Below, piece after piece: positions 21,666 to 32,825 of a DNA stretch of 64,000 nt; position 1 is the stretch's first letter; each line of letters opens with the position of its first letter. Source of the DNA: Favolaschia claudopus (taxonomy: Eukaryota; Basidiomycota; Agaricomycetes; Agaricales; Mycenaceae); contig JAWWNJ010000002.1 of NCBI GenBank assembly GCA_037176885.1, forward strand, positions 124,001-188,000, read 5' to 3'. The notes beneath the pieces were generated by a model that was given only the letters and a program-made list of their open reading frames with translations, was not told where the DNA came from and did not search any database. The position numbers were made by a program, and so were the translations under genes.

Positions 21666-23538
21666 TCAGATGCCAGATTCCTCCCCAGACTCGAGTAATC
21701 TACATTGGACATGAGAAAAGAATCCAAGGTAGGAAAACCGACGCACGAGTATTGTTTGACGAGAACACACTCGCCGCCCTTCTCGAGGTCTATACTATAC
21801 GCGTAAAAGTACCCGTCCGAGGAGATGACCATGAGGTGAGGCGTCGTACTGCAAAGTTGAAAGAGTGAGTTCAAATGCTGCCCATGAACCCATACCAAGG
21901 AGAGCATGTTCTCACCTGCTCAGTCCTACGACACATCGCCGTTCACCCGCTCCGCCGAGCACGTTATTGTTTCCTTCAACAGAAGTCAGATTAGATCAAA
22001 AAATAAAAGAAAAGGGAATGGATCACTTGCCTCCCATCCCTGGTGGCAACTTCGCCCACGCAAAATCGCGTGCAGGCTCCCACATCTCCGCCAATCCAGT
22101 AGGAATTGGCAGATAAGCCGCCGCGGCTCGCGTAAAAGCCCCAGTGAGATGCGCGGAACGGCGGCGCAACGCAGTACTACAGCGCAACGAACTCAGAATC
22201 CGAACATGACCATGGGCAAATATAAGCGTACCTCACTGTCCCACTGTCACTCCCATTTCTGCCCGCCACGAATGCCTCATAACCAGCATCCGTATGGCCG
22301 TCCACGCTCTCTGACGGACTGTTGGCGCCACTGCCTTTACCCCTGCACAAACATGAGATCTCCCCATATTTGGACATCCAGTGGATACATACTCAGGATA
22401 TGATGAGGGCGGGCTTTTATCCTTGTCGCCCGGAGCTATAATGGTAGCACCTTGTCGGAATATTAAACCACAGGAAAACAAGATGGCGTACATTTCCCGA
22501 CACGCCAAAGATGTACCGTGCCACGTTCACTCCCTGAAGCCAACAAAGTCCCCGCACCATTGAATGCGAGCGAATATATTCGAGCCTCTCGCGTGCCTCG
22601 ACGGAATTGGTATAGTTTGTCGAGGGATGGTGTCGAAAAGACGCGAATTACAGTGCCTATTCGTTGAATGTTATGAGAAGTCGTCTACGATTGCAACCGC
22701 CAACACGCACCTTTAACACTGGCCGTAGCCAGCAGCCCCCCATTCGCGCTTAACGCCATGAGCGCGAGCGGACTACGATGCGCGCGCACAACGTTCGCAG
22801 GAGCGAGTGCTCGCGTGCTGAAAAGCATCACGTCACCGCAGCCTGTCCCGGCGTTGAGCGTCGCGTTTGAGTTGGAGTTTGATGTTGAGGAACCGGAGGA
22901 GCTGGCATTTGATGCCGAGTTGGCAGAGCTGGAGGCGGCGGCCAGTGAGGGGGATGGAAGAGGGGCGGGGTATGCGAGGTACGGCGCGTCGGCGGAAGGG
23001 GAGAGAGCACAGATAGCTTTAAATAAATGTCATCAATTCACGCACAAATGATTTTGAAGGTATGGACTCACCCTCCGGATTCGGTACGGTCTCGATGACA
23101 TGCAGCAAGCGCATATTGCTGATATCGTACACGTATATCTCGGTCTCCAGTACGATCACCAGCGTCTTGCGATTTAATTTGACGGCGAGAATGGATGAGG
23201 GGAAGAGTAACTCGCAGATCATGGACTGCCGCTTGGTATTTACAATCTGGAGCTTGCGAGGAGAGGAGCCGGGTCCTGCGTCCGGTGCACCGACCAGGGC
23301 AATGAGGGACGTGCAAAAGAGCATTTCGACGATGCCGCGAGCGCCATCATCTGAGAAACAGAAAAATCACAAGCGTTAGAAATAAGGGCAAGTAGCAACT
23401 CAACGAGCAAGTGGGAAGCTCACTTTGTGTGTATACTCTCCCGAAAGGGTCGCAGTTTGTTATACTGTACCCTTTACGCGTCCCCACAGACACGCAGGAG
23501 TAGTCTTGATTGAAATTTGCGAATAGCATCCCTGACAT
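21666..23538 (-). CDS. ATG18: ATG18-type PROPPIN, autophagy beta-propeller protein
   Basis: WD40-like propeller that binds PI3P and PI(3,5)P2 on autophagic and vacuolar membranes. Ten exons: 23538-23424, 23350-23072, 23016-22711, 22656-22492, 22435-22393, 22342-22232, 22176-22031, 21973-21916, 21848-21747, 21699-21666; 452 residues. Start ATG 23538 gives [26 protein letters not shown], the family's first blade. Blade 2-3 blocks are [15 protein letters not shown] and [24 protein letters not shown]. The phosphoinositide-binding FRRG motif is present ([19 protein letters not shown]), then [11 protein letters not shown] Ser/Asn-rich loop interrupts blades after residue ~150. The C-terminus is [35 protein letters not shown]. 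Intron 22030-21974 uses a GC donor (GCAAGT). Intact. Confidence 0.94.
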
Positions 23539-23841
23539 CCCGTGCAACTCTACCGCGCTACCGATAGACTCCCTTGGTTTGGTTCAGCCCGGCAGTCGAG
23601 TAATGAATGGCGTGTGTGTCGTGGCCGTTAGCGAGCAAGTCCAGTTCCAGCCGTGTTCGTCGTATTGGGCGCACGCGTGTCACGCTTGTCACACCGTGAC
23701 TCTGCTGTTCTAAATCTCCACAGTTGAACGTGCGCTGCCGCCGCTGCGGTCAACGGCCTGCAAGGAAACTCGGACTCAGTCTCTATCTCGTGTTATTGCC
23801 CCGCAATTGTCGACCGGCTCTCCATCCCACCTCCACACTCT

Positions 23842-24450
23842 TCAATTGGGAGCTCTGTTGGGCAAAGGCTCGGAGTCTGATATGGCGCATAGCTGAAAGA
23901 TTTCTGCAAGAACCCCAATGAATAGGTATCGAGATGTGGCTAAAGCGAGTCGGGCACCCAAAATCCCAACGATTCGCGGCTCTTCGTCTGTAACCGTAGA
24001 AGACCTTGCCCAAACATGCGTAGACTTGCTCTTGCGTTTGATGAACAGCTTCCACTCTACTGTGGCATCCGACCAATGCATGGCGACCTACTCTCTGCCG
24101 CTATCCTACATTGGCTGCACTCCGCGCACACTTTTGGGGCAATAGCTGCAGTTCAAAGCAGTTCCACTCTAGCCATTTCAGCTTAAACCCGTGTATATAG
24201 TCGGCACATTGAATTCCTTGCCTGAGCGCTGCTCGAATCTGTATCCCGAAATCGAACGCTCGGAGGATCTTGTTTGAGGGAGACGCAAGTTTTGAATTCG
24301 ATAGCTTCCGAGCCGTATAAAATATCGTAAATGTGGTTGAAACGAAAATGCGCTTAGTTCTGAGAAGGCCGCCGCCGCCGCGCACGCCAGGCCCGAGGCT
24401 GACAAGGCGACAACTACGAATTTGTTTGCTAGCCGCCACAAAATTCCCAT
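23842..24450 (-). CDS. Possible small membrane protein, unrecognised
   Basis: Tentative. Reading from ATG 24450 (MGILWRLANKF), an intron from 24417 to about 24353 would join a stretch that reads IFYTARKLSNSKLASPSNKILRAFDFG and ALRQGIQCADYIHGFKLKWLEWNCFELQLLPQ. A final exon near 24081-23842 reads LHW-like HWSDATVEWKLFIKRK, then VWARSSTVTDEEPRIVGILGARLALATSRYLFIGVLAEIFQL, ending in one likely membrane segment. Residue composition looks protein-like, but I could not place the middle junction in frame and I do not recognise the family. Between ATG18 (minus) and the plus-strand SDR. Confidence 0.35.
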
Positions 24451-24592
24451 ATTCGGACGTGATCACGGCGTAATGCTATTGAGTACCTCCGTTGTACGAG
24501 CAGCGTCCTGACACACTTCGGCCCAACGTTGAATAAACTATTCAAAACTTTCGCCGTTACACTGTCGCAGAACTGACCTCGAAAACGCTTAA

Positions 24593-25992
24593 ATGGCGCA
24601 AGCACTCGCGCATCGGTTATCACAACTTCGAACCCACGCTTCCGCGTCGCACACGTCTTCTCTGCAACCCTCGTCTCAGCAACCATGGGTCGCTTCAAAT
24701 TTCCTTCGCAAATGTCTCCTGGCTTATGCTCGTGTGCATCTAGGGATAATATTCTCCGCTATCGGCCAGAGCTTACCTCCCAAGTCCAAGTTCTCGGTCG
24801 CCGACATTCCTGACTTGAGTGGACAAGTACGCCCGAATTCGAGGTTCCGATGCAGTTTCTGACCAGACAACACAGGTTATGATTGTAACGGGTGGAAACT
24901 CAGGTGTGTCTACTCTTTACTGAACTGGGAACGCTCTGAGACGGATGAAACCCAGGTGTCGGCAAAGAAACGGTCAAGGCGCGCCGCTACCCATCGTACC
25001 CCCCAAATCAGCTTCTCACCTCCCCGTAGGCGCTCCTCCAACACAACGCCAAAGTATACGTCGCAGCGCGCAGCGAAGAAAAAGCCAAAGCCGCAATAAC
25101 CGACCTCAAATCCGAAACCGGGAAAGAAGCACAGCTCCTGCTCGTAGACCTCGCAGACCTCCACTCCATCAAACGCGCCGCGGCGGAGTTCACCCAGAAA
25201 GAGTCCCACCTGCACGTCCTGTTCAACAACGGCGGCGTCATGATCCCCCCACACGACCAACTCACCGCCCAGAACATCGACCTCCAATTCGGCACGAACG
25301 TCCTCGGCCACTTCTACCTCACCAAGCTCCTCCTCCCGACGCTGCTCGCGACTGCCACCCCGGAGAAGCCTGCGCGCGTCGTCAACACGTCGTCGCTCGC
25401 CTCGATCACCGTCAGCACCGTCAACTTCAACACCCTCAAAGACGGGCCTGCGAGGAAGAAACACAGCGTCTCCACGCTCTATGGACAGAGCAAACTCGTA
25501 TGTCGTCCAGTCGATGTTGCTCCAAGGCTGCTCACCGAACACCCAGGGCAACGTCATCTTCGCTAACGAGTTCGCGCGTCGATACGGGGACCAGAACATC
25601 GTCTCCATGTCTTGCAACCCAGGTAATCTAAAGACAGAGCTCCAACGTCACATATCCGGTCTTGCGCGCAGAATTTTGGTACGTTTCCGCCTTGCCTATC
25701 TCTCCCTTCCTTCTGCCGCCTAAACGCTTTCACCGCAGGATGCAACTCTATACCCTGCTCCATACGGCGCTCTGACTCAACTATGGGCCGGCACGACGGA
25801 AGAAGGGAAAACCCTCGGCGGAAAGGTGTGTCTCTTCATTCGATTCGATATACGAGGAGGTCAAGTTACTTACGTCGAATTCAGTACCTGATCCCATGGG
25901 CCCGTATCGGCAAAGCCAACCCCGCTGGCTTGGATCCTGAATTAGGCAAGGCGCTGTGGGCTTGGTTGGAGGAGCAAGTGGCCGACATCTGA
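24593..25992 (+). CDS. Short-chain dehydrogenase, retinol-dehydrogenase/WW-oxidoreductase-like
   Basis: NAD(P)-dependent SDR. Exons 24593-24826, 24876-24903, 24956-24978, 25030-25497, 25547-25678, 25739-25825, 25885-25992; 359 residues. Family blocks in order: [31 protein letters not shown] (glycine-rich cofactor motif), [37 protein letters not shown] (NNAG position), RVVNTSSLA, catalytic YGQSK (Y-x3-K), [11 protein letters not shown]. The third junction needs a GC donor at 24979 to keep VK; a GT donor at 24973 would drop two residues. The first ~45 residues are unusual for the family. An alternative start at 24684 (ATGG plus a short intron) would give [15 protein letters not shown], closer to relatives. 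Located just upstream of the P450, same strand. Confidence 0.88.
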
Positions 25993-26573
25993 GGTTTTAT
26001 TATAACTGGGATGATGAATTATCTTTTTTTATGAGCGTTTTTATAAACATTGTTCCTTGGTCCTTGCGCTTCAAGTGCCTCTCACATCCATTCATAGGTA
26101 ATAACGTCGTAATTGAGTGGTTTCCGGTTCGTTCACCTTATAAAGCTATCAATATGGCAATGACTAATTATTTTAGAACTGCTATATATTTGCAACAACC
26201 GTTGAATCGAATCGGTGTATCTCGGAAGTCAACTCCCGCCAGCCAGTTCAATACTGGGATGTATAATTATGAGCATGATATCCATCAATATGGGAGTCGA
26301 ATCCTCCACTCGATTTGGATCCATTGACGTGAGTTGCCTGCAACTTCCGTTTTGAACCAAAATATGTAGGTTGTTTCAAAGGCATCACTTGGCTTGTCGA
26401 CGGACATCAGGGTCAAGTTCGGATTTTTTCGTCTTGGGGTCTTCCGACCAGGTACCCACCTCGAAGTTAACAATTCAAATGGGAGCTCAAGACAACCTGA
26501 TTATCGATTCTACACAAGCGAGTATGTATATAACGCGAACATCTCATGCATGCGACGACATCTCTCGCTCAAC
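25993..26573. other. Intergenic between SDR and P450
   Basis: AT-richer than the genes; carries the SDR 3' end and P450 upstream sequence. Nothing else recognised. Confidence 0.45.
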
Positions 26574-28694
26574 ATGACCATACTGGACATCTCAACCTCC
26601 CTCGCAGTTGGATCTGCCATAACACTCTTATTTCTATTATTCGTGCACAGTAAATTACTTAACATGCAGGGTAAGCATGTTGTTTTACTCTCTACAATTG
26701 CGACGAACTAATTACTATATCACTAGACCACCACCACCATCCCAGCCGCCCTCGGAGGATCCAACATATTCACATACCATCTCGCTGCCTTGCGTCTCCT
26801 CTGGAACGGCGCAGACGTCATCCAAAGAGGATACACCGAATATCGCGACGGACTCTATCGCATTCCGAAACTCTACAGATGGGACTACGTTGCGAACGGC
26901 AAGAAGCGCATTGCAGAGGTGGCTGATGCCCCTGAGGACGTCTTGTCGTTCAACTACGGGGTCGAAGACGTAAGTCTACAAATAGTGTATCTTGCCAGCT
27001 GGTTCTCCTTGACAACATATTGTGGTTCCTTGTAACAGATCATCCAAGCAGACTACACCATCGGCCACAAGATGACTTCATATCCACACAACGCAACAGT
27101 AGTCCGAGCGGGGTTGACTAGGAACCTAGGTCGCTGTTTTCCTCAGGTGATGGATGAGATTATCCATGCTTTTGACGACGTTTTGGCGCTTGAGGATGAA
27201 GGTACCGCAATTTCAACTAAACTATACTAAGCTATCAGTTCTCGCTTATGACCATTTGTTTTCAAGACTGGAAGCTTATTCAAGTCATGCCCGCGACAAT
27301 GCAAATCGTCGCGCGAACCAGCAACCGTGTTTTCGTCGGCCTTCCATTGTGTATGATACGCCCGCCTTGATGCCGAGCAACGTCACTATAAATGATATTT
27401 CGTTGTTTAGGCCGAGACCAAAAGTACCTCGACTTGATTCTCAATTACACCGTGACTGTTTTCACGCGAGGAACGCTTATCGGACTTTTGCCGTCATTCC
27501 TGAAACCGTGAGCCGAAAAACACGCTTTTTCAACTTCTGGCATTTGTCCAACCATGTTCAACAACAGAATTCTGGGTCCTTTGATTTCGACTCGCAAGAG
27601 TTCACTTCGCCATGCATTGAAATTTCTGCAGCCTTTGATCGACGAGCGGTTGGCGAAGGATGATGAATGCGGTTCTGACTGGCCGGGAAGACCTGTATGT
27701 AAATCTCTTTCTCGTATTCTGGTGAAAGGAACTCACCCATAATGCAGCATGATCTCGTTTCCTGGTTGATAGACGTGGCTGAAGGAGAAGAACGAACCAC
27801 ATCAGCCCTGACATTACGCGTCCTCGCTACCAATATGGCTGCAATTCATAATACCTCCATGGTCCATTTGAACCATATTTTGCGGGAATGAACTTTGCTC
27901 ATAACTTGTCATAGACGCTCACTTCAGCCCTTTTCGATCTGACGGCTCATCCGGAATATATCTCTCCCCTGCGCGACGAGGTTGAACGCGTGATTACAGA
28001 GCAAGGCTGGAGCAAATCGTCTCTTGGAAGTATGCACCAGCTTGATAGCTTCATTCGAGAGTCCCAGCGGCTCACTGGTACTGCGCCTGGTCAGTATAAT
28101 CACGCATATAGGGGATCGGCTCAAGGACGTTCAGTCCAGATGCCTCGTAAGGTGGTTGGGAAGGACGGGTTCACTTTTTCGGATGGGTTGACCATCCCAC
28201 GCGGATCGTATTTGACTGTTTCCGCGATCCCAGTGCAGTATGACATATGTAGGTCTAGAATTTCGGCAATCTTCAATGAATGCTGACATGGATGCTGGTG
28301 CCAGCCAACTATGAACACCCCAACGAATTCGATGGTTTTCGATTCTCTCGTATGCGGAACGACAACACAGGCGAGTCTGTTTTTACCCGACATATGGTCT
28401 CCACTGGCACAGACCACCTTGTATTTGGACATGGACGACACGCGTGTCCTGGAAGGTATCTTCTTGCCTCTGAATGATTGTTGCAATGTTGCATTCAACA
28501 CTGTATGCAGATTCTTTGCCGCGACTGAAATCAAGGCAATGCTCGCGTACATTCTCATCAATTACGACGTGCGCAGCGAGACCGAAGGCGTGCGACCCCC
28601 GGAACAGTGCTGGGGGTTGCTGCGGTGGCCGAATCCATGGGGGAAGGTGTTGATTCGCAAACGCCGGGGCCGCCAATTCGGAGAAACGAAGTAA
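26574..28694 (+). CDS. Cytochrome P450 monooxygenase
   Basis: Membrane-anchored haem monooxygenase; substrate unknown. Eleven exons: 26574-26642, 26727-26969, 27039-27201, 27267-27350, 27411-27507, 27568-27694, 27748-27861, 27915-28089, 28135-28248, 28305-28455, 28511-28694; 506 residues. An N-terminal hydrophobic anchor (VGSAITLLFLLF) precedes IPKLYRWDYVANGKKRIAEV. Helix I region is MAAIHNTSM. The ExxR motif is FIRESQR. The haem loop FGHGRHACPGRFFAATE has its Cys ligand and is split by an intron. The C-terminus PNPWGKVLIRKR is family-typical. The overall pattern matches a large basidiomycete P450 group often annotated near secondary-metabolism genes. It is not CYP51, so not the housekeeping sterol 14-demethylase. 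The first intron junction is the least certain. Neighbours are SDR, ERG24 and ERG26 homologues. Confidence 0.92.
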
Positions 28695-29381
28695 TTGTTG
28701 GATGGGTGTTGTACGGGTACGCATCCACATTTAGAACCTTATAGAATCTGCTGTCAGCGATAGAATGTATTATCGTATAATTTGTTTAGCCCTTGAGCTG
28801 AAGCCCGCGCACCACATCGAGAGATTCGAGGGGTGCGATTCCCAGTCTGCGTCGGTGTCCGCGTCACGGTTGTCGTGCTGGGTGTGAAAAATTGTTGACC
28901 CAAAACACACATCACTAAAATGTCAGTGATAGAATGTATATTATAAAGCCATATAATTTGTTCAACTTTTGAGCCGAGCAACGTTGTGTCCAAATTCAAC
29001 TTTTCAACTTTGTCCCTGTTTGTTCGTTCCGGCAGCCGGATCAACACGGCACGAACACAACTCATCAACTTCCAACCACTCGTTCAGCAGTCTCTGTGGA
29101 ACATCCGAAAGCGGCCCACGAGGTCCTTGCAAGCTAACCCAGATATGATTGCGCTAATTCAAATTTCTCCAGAGGATGAAAATTGCAAGATCCGAGCATC
29201 AATGTATCCATTCAACGAATCATCGCGGGAGATAATCAGAGGTCGCCAATTTTGTTCAAATTCAGACAAGCGACACATATATAGCACTCTATCCACCGAA
29301 GATTCCGCTGAACCCTTGGTTGAATTGCTGATTCGAATTTCTTAGTTGTCGGTGAAGTATCGCTAGCTGTCCAGGACCATC
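28695..29381. other. Intergenic P450-ERG24 with a local duplicated segment
   Basis: 28752-28804 and 28921-28979 are diverged direct copies: TGTCAG(C/T)GATAGAATGTAT, then TATAATTTGTT and TTGAGC(T/C)GA. The ~115 bp between them reads on the minus strand as GNRTPRISRCGARA, a kind of spurious peptide often produced by small repeats in Agaricomycete genomes. No gene seen. Confidence 0.45.
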
Positions 29382-31037
29382 ATGGCCAGCTCGCAGTCAA
29401 GCGTGGTCTCGACACAGGCAAGCAACTACGAGTTTCTTGGACCTCCGGGTGCTCTGCTTCTGTGCACCGGTGTCCCGATCACCACATACGCTCTCTATTT
29501 TGGCTGCTCTGAGGAATCTGGCGGATGCCCGCCAAAATTCGTTCCAAACGAAATTTTCGCTGCGCTATCCGATCCAGAATGGTGGAAGGCCCTCTGGGAT
29601 ACCCAAACAACTTTGCCATTTATCGCTTGGATCACATTCTGCGTCACCGCATGGGCTGTCCTACCTGGGGACCGCGTCACAGGAACAATTCTTCGTACAG
29701 GTGAACGAAAGGTTTACAAGATCAACGGTAAACTTCCGTCTGCGTATCACGAAAACTGGGGATCCCGCACAAGATTTCGTGATTTTGAATAATAAACACT
29801 CTTTGCAGCGTTCTCGACATTTGTTCTTACGCTGGGTCTGGCTTTTTTCGTCATCCTTTGCTACGGATCGGCGCCATTGACGTATCTCCACCGAAATTTC
29901 GTTACTTTGCTATCTGCGTCCTTGGTCGTGTCGGTCTTTCAAGCCCTTGCTTGTTATGCAATTTCTTTTCGTCCGGGAACACTCCTCGCTTTGGGCGGCA
30001 GCACCAGCAACCCAATATACAACGTGAATACCGTTCGCTTTCGTTTCCTGCTGGTCGATGATCAATAGTATCTACTTAAACAGTTCTACATTGGACGCGA
30101 GCTGAATCCGTCTATTGGATCCTTTGATCTCAAGTCATTCAACCAACTTCGCCCCGGATTCATCCTATGGATTCTTCTCGACTTGAGCATGGTCTGCGAA
30201 CAGGCTGTCCGTCGCGGGGGTTTCAGCCAAGTTACAGACTCGCTCTGGTTTATCCTGATCTTCCAGGGCTTATATGTTGCAGATATATTATACCACGAGG
30301 TTTTCTGTTTCCCCCTTGGTCCATGAATTTTGGACTTATGTCGATTTTCCAAAAGCACGAAATCTTCACCAAAATTGATATCACGACAGACGGCTTTGGC
30401 TTCATGCATTCTGTCGGCTACCTTTCGTGGCTGCCATTCACACACAGTTTGCAAGCTCGTTACCTTGTCTTCAAGCCAATTGTTCTTGGACCCGTATGGA
30501 CCACAACCATCGTGGTCTTCAATTTAATCGGATACTACATCTTTCGAGTGGCCAACGCAGAAAAGAACGATTTTAGGAACGGCAAAATTGACAAGAGTTG
30601 AGCTTGTCTCGCCCATACTATCCGAAATGCGTACTGATTTGACTCTGAGAAGAGTCGTCATATATCACCACGGAATTGGGTTCCAAACTGCTTACATCTG
30701 GATGGTGGGGAAGATGCAGACACCCAAATTACTTGTATGTCGCACTCATAGGGGCTTCAACAGTTCTTGCTCATATGCTCTTAAGTGGTGACTTGTTGAT
30801 GGCTCTCGCGTGGTCGTTGCCTACGTGTTCCCCAATCCCTTACTTTTATTTCTTTTATCTCGTAGCCCTCCTCACTCATAGACAACGGCGCGACGACGAA
30901 GCTTGTGAGAAGAAGTGAGTGTTCAACTATGAGTGGCCTTTTTTCAGATATGAATTCACATTTCCGCAAGGTATGGGAAGGAATGGAAGAAATATATGGA
31001 GCTCGTGCCATACCGAATTGTTCCATCTGTATATTGA
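29382..31037 (+). CDS. ERG24: Delta(14)-sterol reductase (ERG24-type)
   Basis: ER membrane enzyme reducing the C14=C15 double bond left after sterol 14-demethylation, NADPH-dependent. Exons 29382-29727, 29809-30023, 30084-30299, 30356-30596, 30653-30734, 30786-30914, 30971-31037; 431 residues, normal length. Family blocks: [163 protein letters not shown]. Multiple membrane segments are evident. An apparent stop at 30599 lies inside an intron with a GTTGAG donor; splicing restores the conserved spacing. Its 3' end is 94 bp from the convergent ERG26 homologue. Whether this is the housekeeping copy or a cluster-specific paralogue cannot be told here. Confidence 0.95.
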
Positions 31038-31131
31038 GCAGTTCTGGCAACTGGGGTTGTTCCATCCTATCACCAAAATTCATTAACTATAATGATTTGA
31101 ATCCTAAGTCGAGCCAAATTAGTGCACAGCT

Positions 31132-32403
31132 TCAATGCTTTTGAAGCGCATGTTGAGCAGCACCGGTTGTCTTCCACCACTAGGAGGAGTCAGAGCGGCA
31201 CTTCAGCGCAGATCAAAGAATAGACAAACCTTGACAGTTCTCTCAACTGCTTGTCCGAGCGTCACCGTGGGCTTATATCCCAGGAGTTTTCGCGCCTGAT
31301 CAAAGTCAGATCCCCCTGCAAAAACAATCAAGCCACCGCTACCTTGTCGATATTATACCACTGCGTGCCCGTAATGAAACGTACGCTGAATCTGTTGAAC
31401 TGCGTCGATGATCCAGTAATTCGACACCAGATTTCCGCCAGTATAGCCAGAATGAGTCCCAAAAACCGAGGAATGACAGTAATTCTCCCTTTTCCATCGT
31501 CGCCCAATTCTTTCCAGATCATTCGCGAGAAGTCCCAGGGAGGCATCGGTTCTCCGTTCGTGATGAAAAATGATTGCCCAGAGACGGTATTCGGTTGGGT
31601 GAGTAGTTTTGCACACGCTAAGACGTGGGCATGAGCGACGTTTCCGGCGTACGCGTAGTCGATGAGATTGGTGTTGTCTCCGATTTGGACAGTATGTTGT
31701 TTATTTTCGTGGACTTCTGCCATACGCCAGATAAGCTGCTTATCACGTTCACTGGGTCGCCGAACATCTTGAGTCGCCCATTGCCCTTCAACACGAGAAA
31801 AAAATCGATACCCTGTCATCCCGCAAGGCCGAAGAATAACCGTATTCATTCCATCTTGTTGCGCCGAAAGGACAAGACGTTCTCCGACAGCTTTGGTGTG
31901 ATGATAGGCGTCGTATCCTTTGACGGGTAAGCCTATGCGGTCTTCACTGACTCCGTGAAAATCTTGTCCAGTCCAAACAGCGCCGGTCGAAGATGTATAA
32001 ACGAGATTCTTGACACCAGCGGCGCGGCAGGCTGATATCACGTTGCGTGTTCCTTCCACATTGACGTCGTAGTATATCTTTTCGGGAAGTCCATGAACTG
32101 GGGACGCGGTGTGCAAGACAGCATCTGGTTTGGACTGAGGACAAAAAAAGCCCGAAAGAAGATTTAGACTGCAAAGGTTTGCAGTCAAATAGATGAACCA
32201 ACCGTCTTCACGGCTTCCTCAATGCTTGAGCTGTCAACAATACTGCCTTGAAGATATCTCACTCCGCTGCAGTAACCGTCGTCCGATTCGGATAGCTGTC
32301 GGATGTCGAAAACCGTTACGGAGTATCCTCCGTCATTCACAAGTTGTTCCACAACATGGCTGCCCAAAAATCCAGACCCTCCAATGACCAGCACAGAGTT
32401 CAT
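31132..32403 (-). CDS. ERG26: Sterol-4-alpha-carboxylate 3-dehydrogenase-like (ERG26-type)
   Basis: NAD(P)-dependent 3-beta-hydroxysteroid dehydrogenase/decarboxylase family (extended SDR); acts in C-4 demethylation of sterols. Exons 32403-32203, 32134-31343, 31295-31230, 31179-31132; 368 residues. Cofactor motif at the N-terminus: VLVIGGSGFLGSHVVEQLV. Then AVLHTASPVHG, YYDVNVEGTRNVISACRAAGV, LVYTSSTGAVW, catalytic YHHTK (Y-x3-K), VILRPCGMTG, IGDNTNLIDYAYAGNVAHAHVLA, FFITNGEPMPPWDF, and the C-terminal YKPTVTLGQAVERTVKWW. The frame is intact and the length is normal. A Ty1/copia LTR begins 20 bp upstream of the ATG, so the native promoter is displaced. Convergent with ERG24. Confidence 0.93.
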
Positions 32404-32418
32404 CGTTGGAGAGGGCTT

Positions 32419-32423
32419 GAAGT
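32419..32423. repeat. Target-site duplication GAAGT, left copy
   Basis: GAAGT directly precedes the 5' LTR and recurs directly after the 3' LTR at 37601-37605: a 5-bp duplication typical of LTR retrotransposons. Confidence 0.9.
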
Positions 32424-32810
32424 TGTTAAGAATATTGGTCGGAGCAAGTCGGACGGAGCTCGGGCCCGTACGCGCTGACGGCGTGCGGGCTACGCGTCGG
32501 TTAATATTCAGTATATAGTGTTACGTACCGAACACGCCGCTCTTCATTCTGCCCAACATCCTGGCTGAGTGAAGAGCGTGCGTCTGTCTCTCATTTACTT
32601 ACTTACACCATACTCATCTTATTCCTAGTAACTGTCTATATTACTAGGTACATAATACATTGATTCTGCCCAACATCCTGGCTGAGTGAAGAGCTAACTG
32701 TCTATATTACTAGACTCCCGCATTGACGGGATATCACGCTCGTTACCCCCAACGCCCCCGCTCGTCTTTCTCCGTCTGCACCGGCTCCACCCCGCCACCG
32801 AACTTTAACA
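32424..32810 (+). repeat. 5' LTR of the copia element
   Basis: 387 bp, TG...CA bounded (TGTTAAG to TTTAACA). It contains two copies of TTCTGCCCAACATCCTGGC and TGAGTGAAGAGC (around 32548-32577 and 32663-32692), perhaps U3/R elements. Its minus strand faces the ERG26 start. Confidence 0.95.
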
Positions 32811-32825
32811 GGTCATGGGCTCTCG
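32811..32825 (+). promoter_or_regulatory. Probable primer-binding site, overlapping the polyprotein start
   Basis: GGTCATGGGCTCTCG directly follows the 5' LTR. It resembles the half-tRNA-iMet type primer site known from copia (GGTTATGGGC-like), pairing with the anticodon-side half of initiator tRNA. The polyprotein ATG (32815) lies inside it. The tRNA match was not computed. Confidence 0.5.

Noticed and set aside
23539..23547. ATG18 start at 23547
   Set aside because: The codon is TTG; the first ATG in frame is 23538, matching the family start.
28754..29068. Minus-strand 104-codon frame after the P450
   Set aside because: Peptide of the GNRTPRI type produced by small genomic repeats; no coding support.
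30597..30652. Apparent premature stop in ERG24
   Set aside because: A GT-AG intron with GTTGAG donor removes it and restores the conserved GK-x-x-K-x-x-SY spacing.
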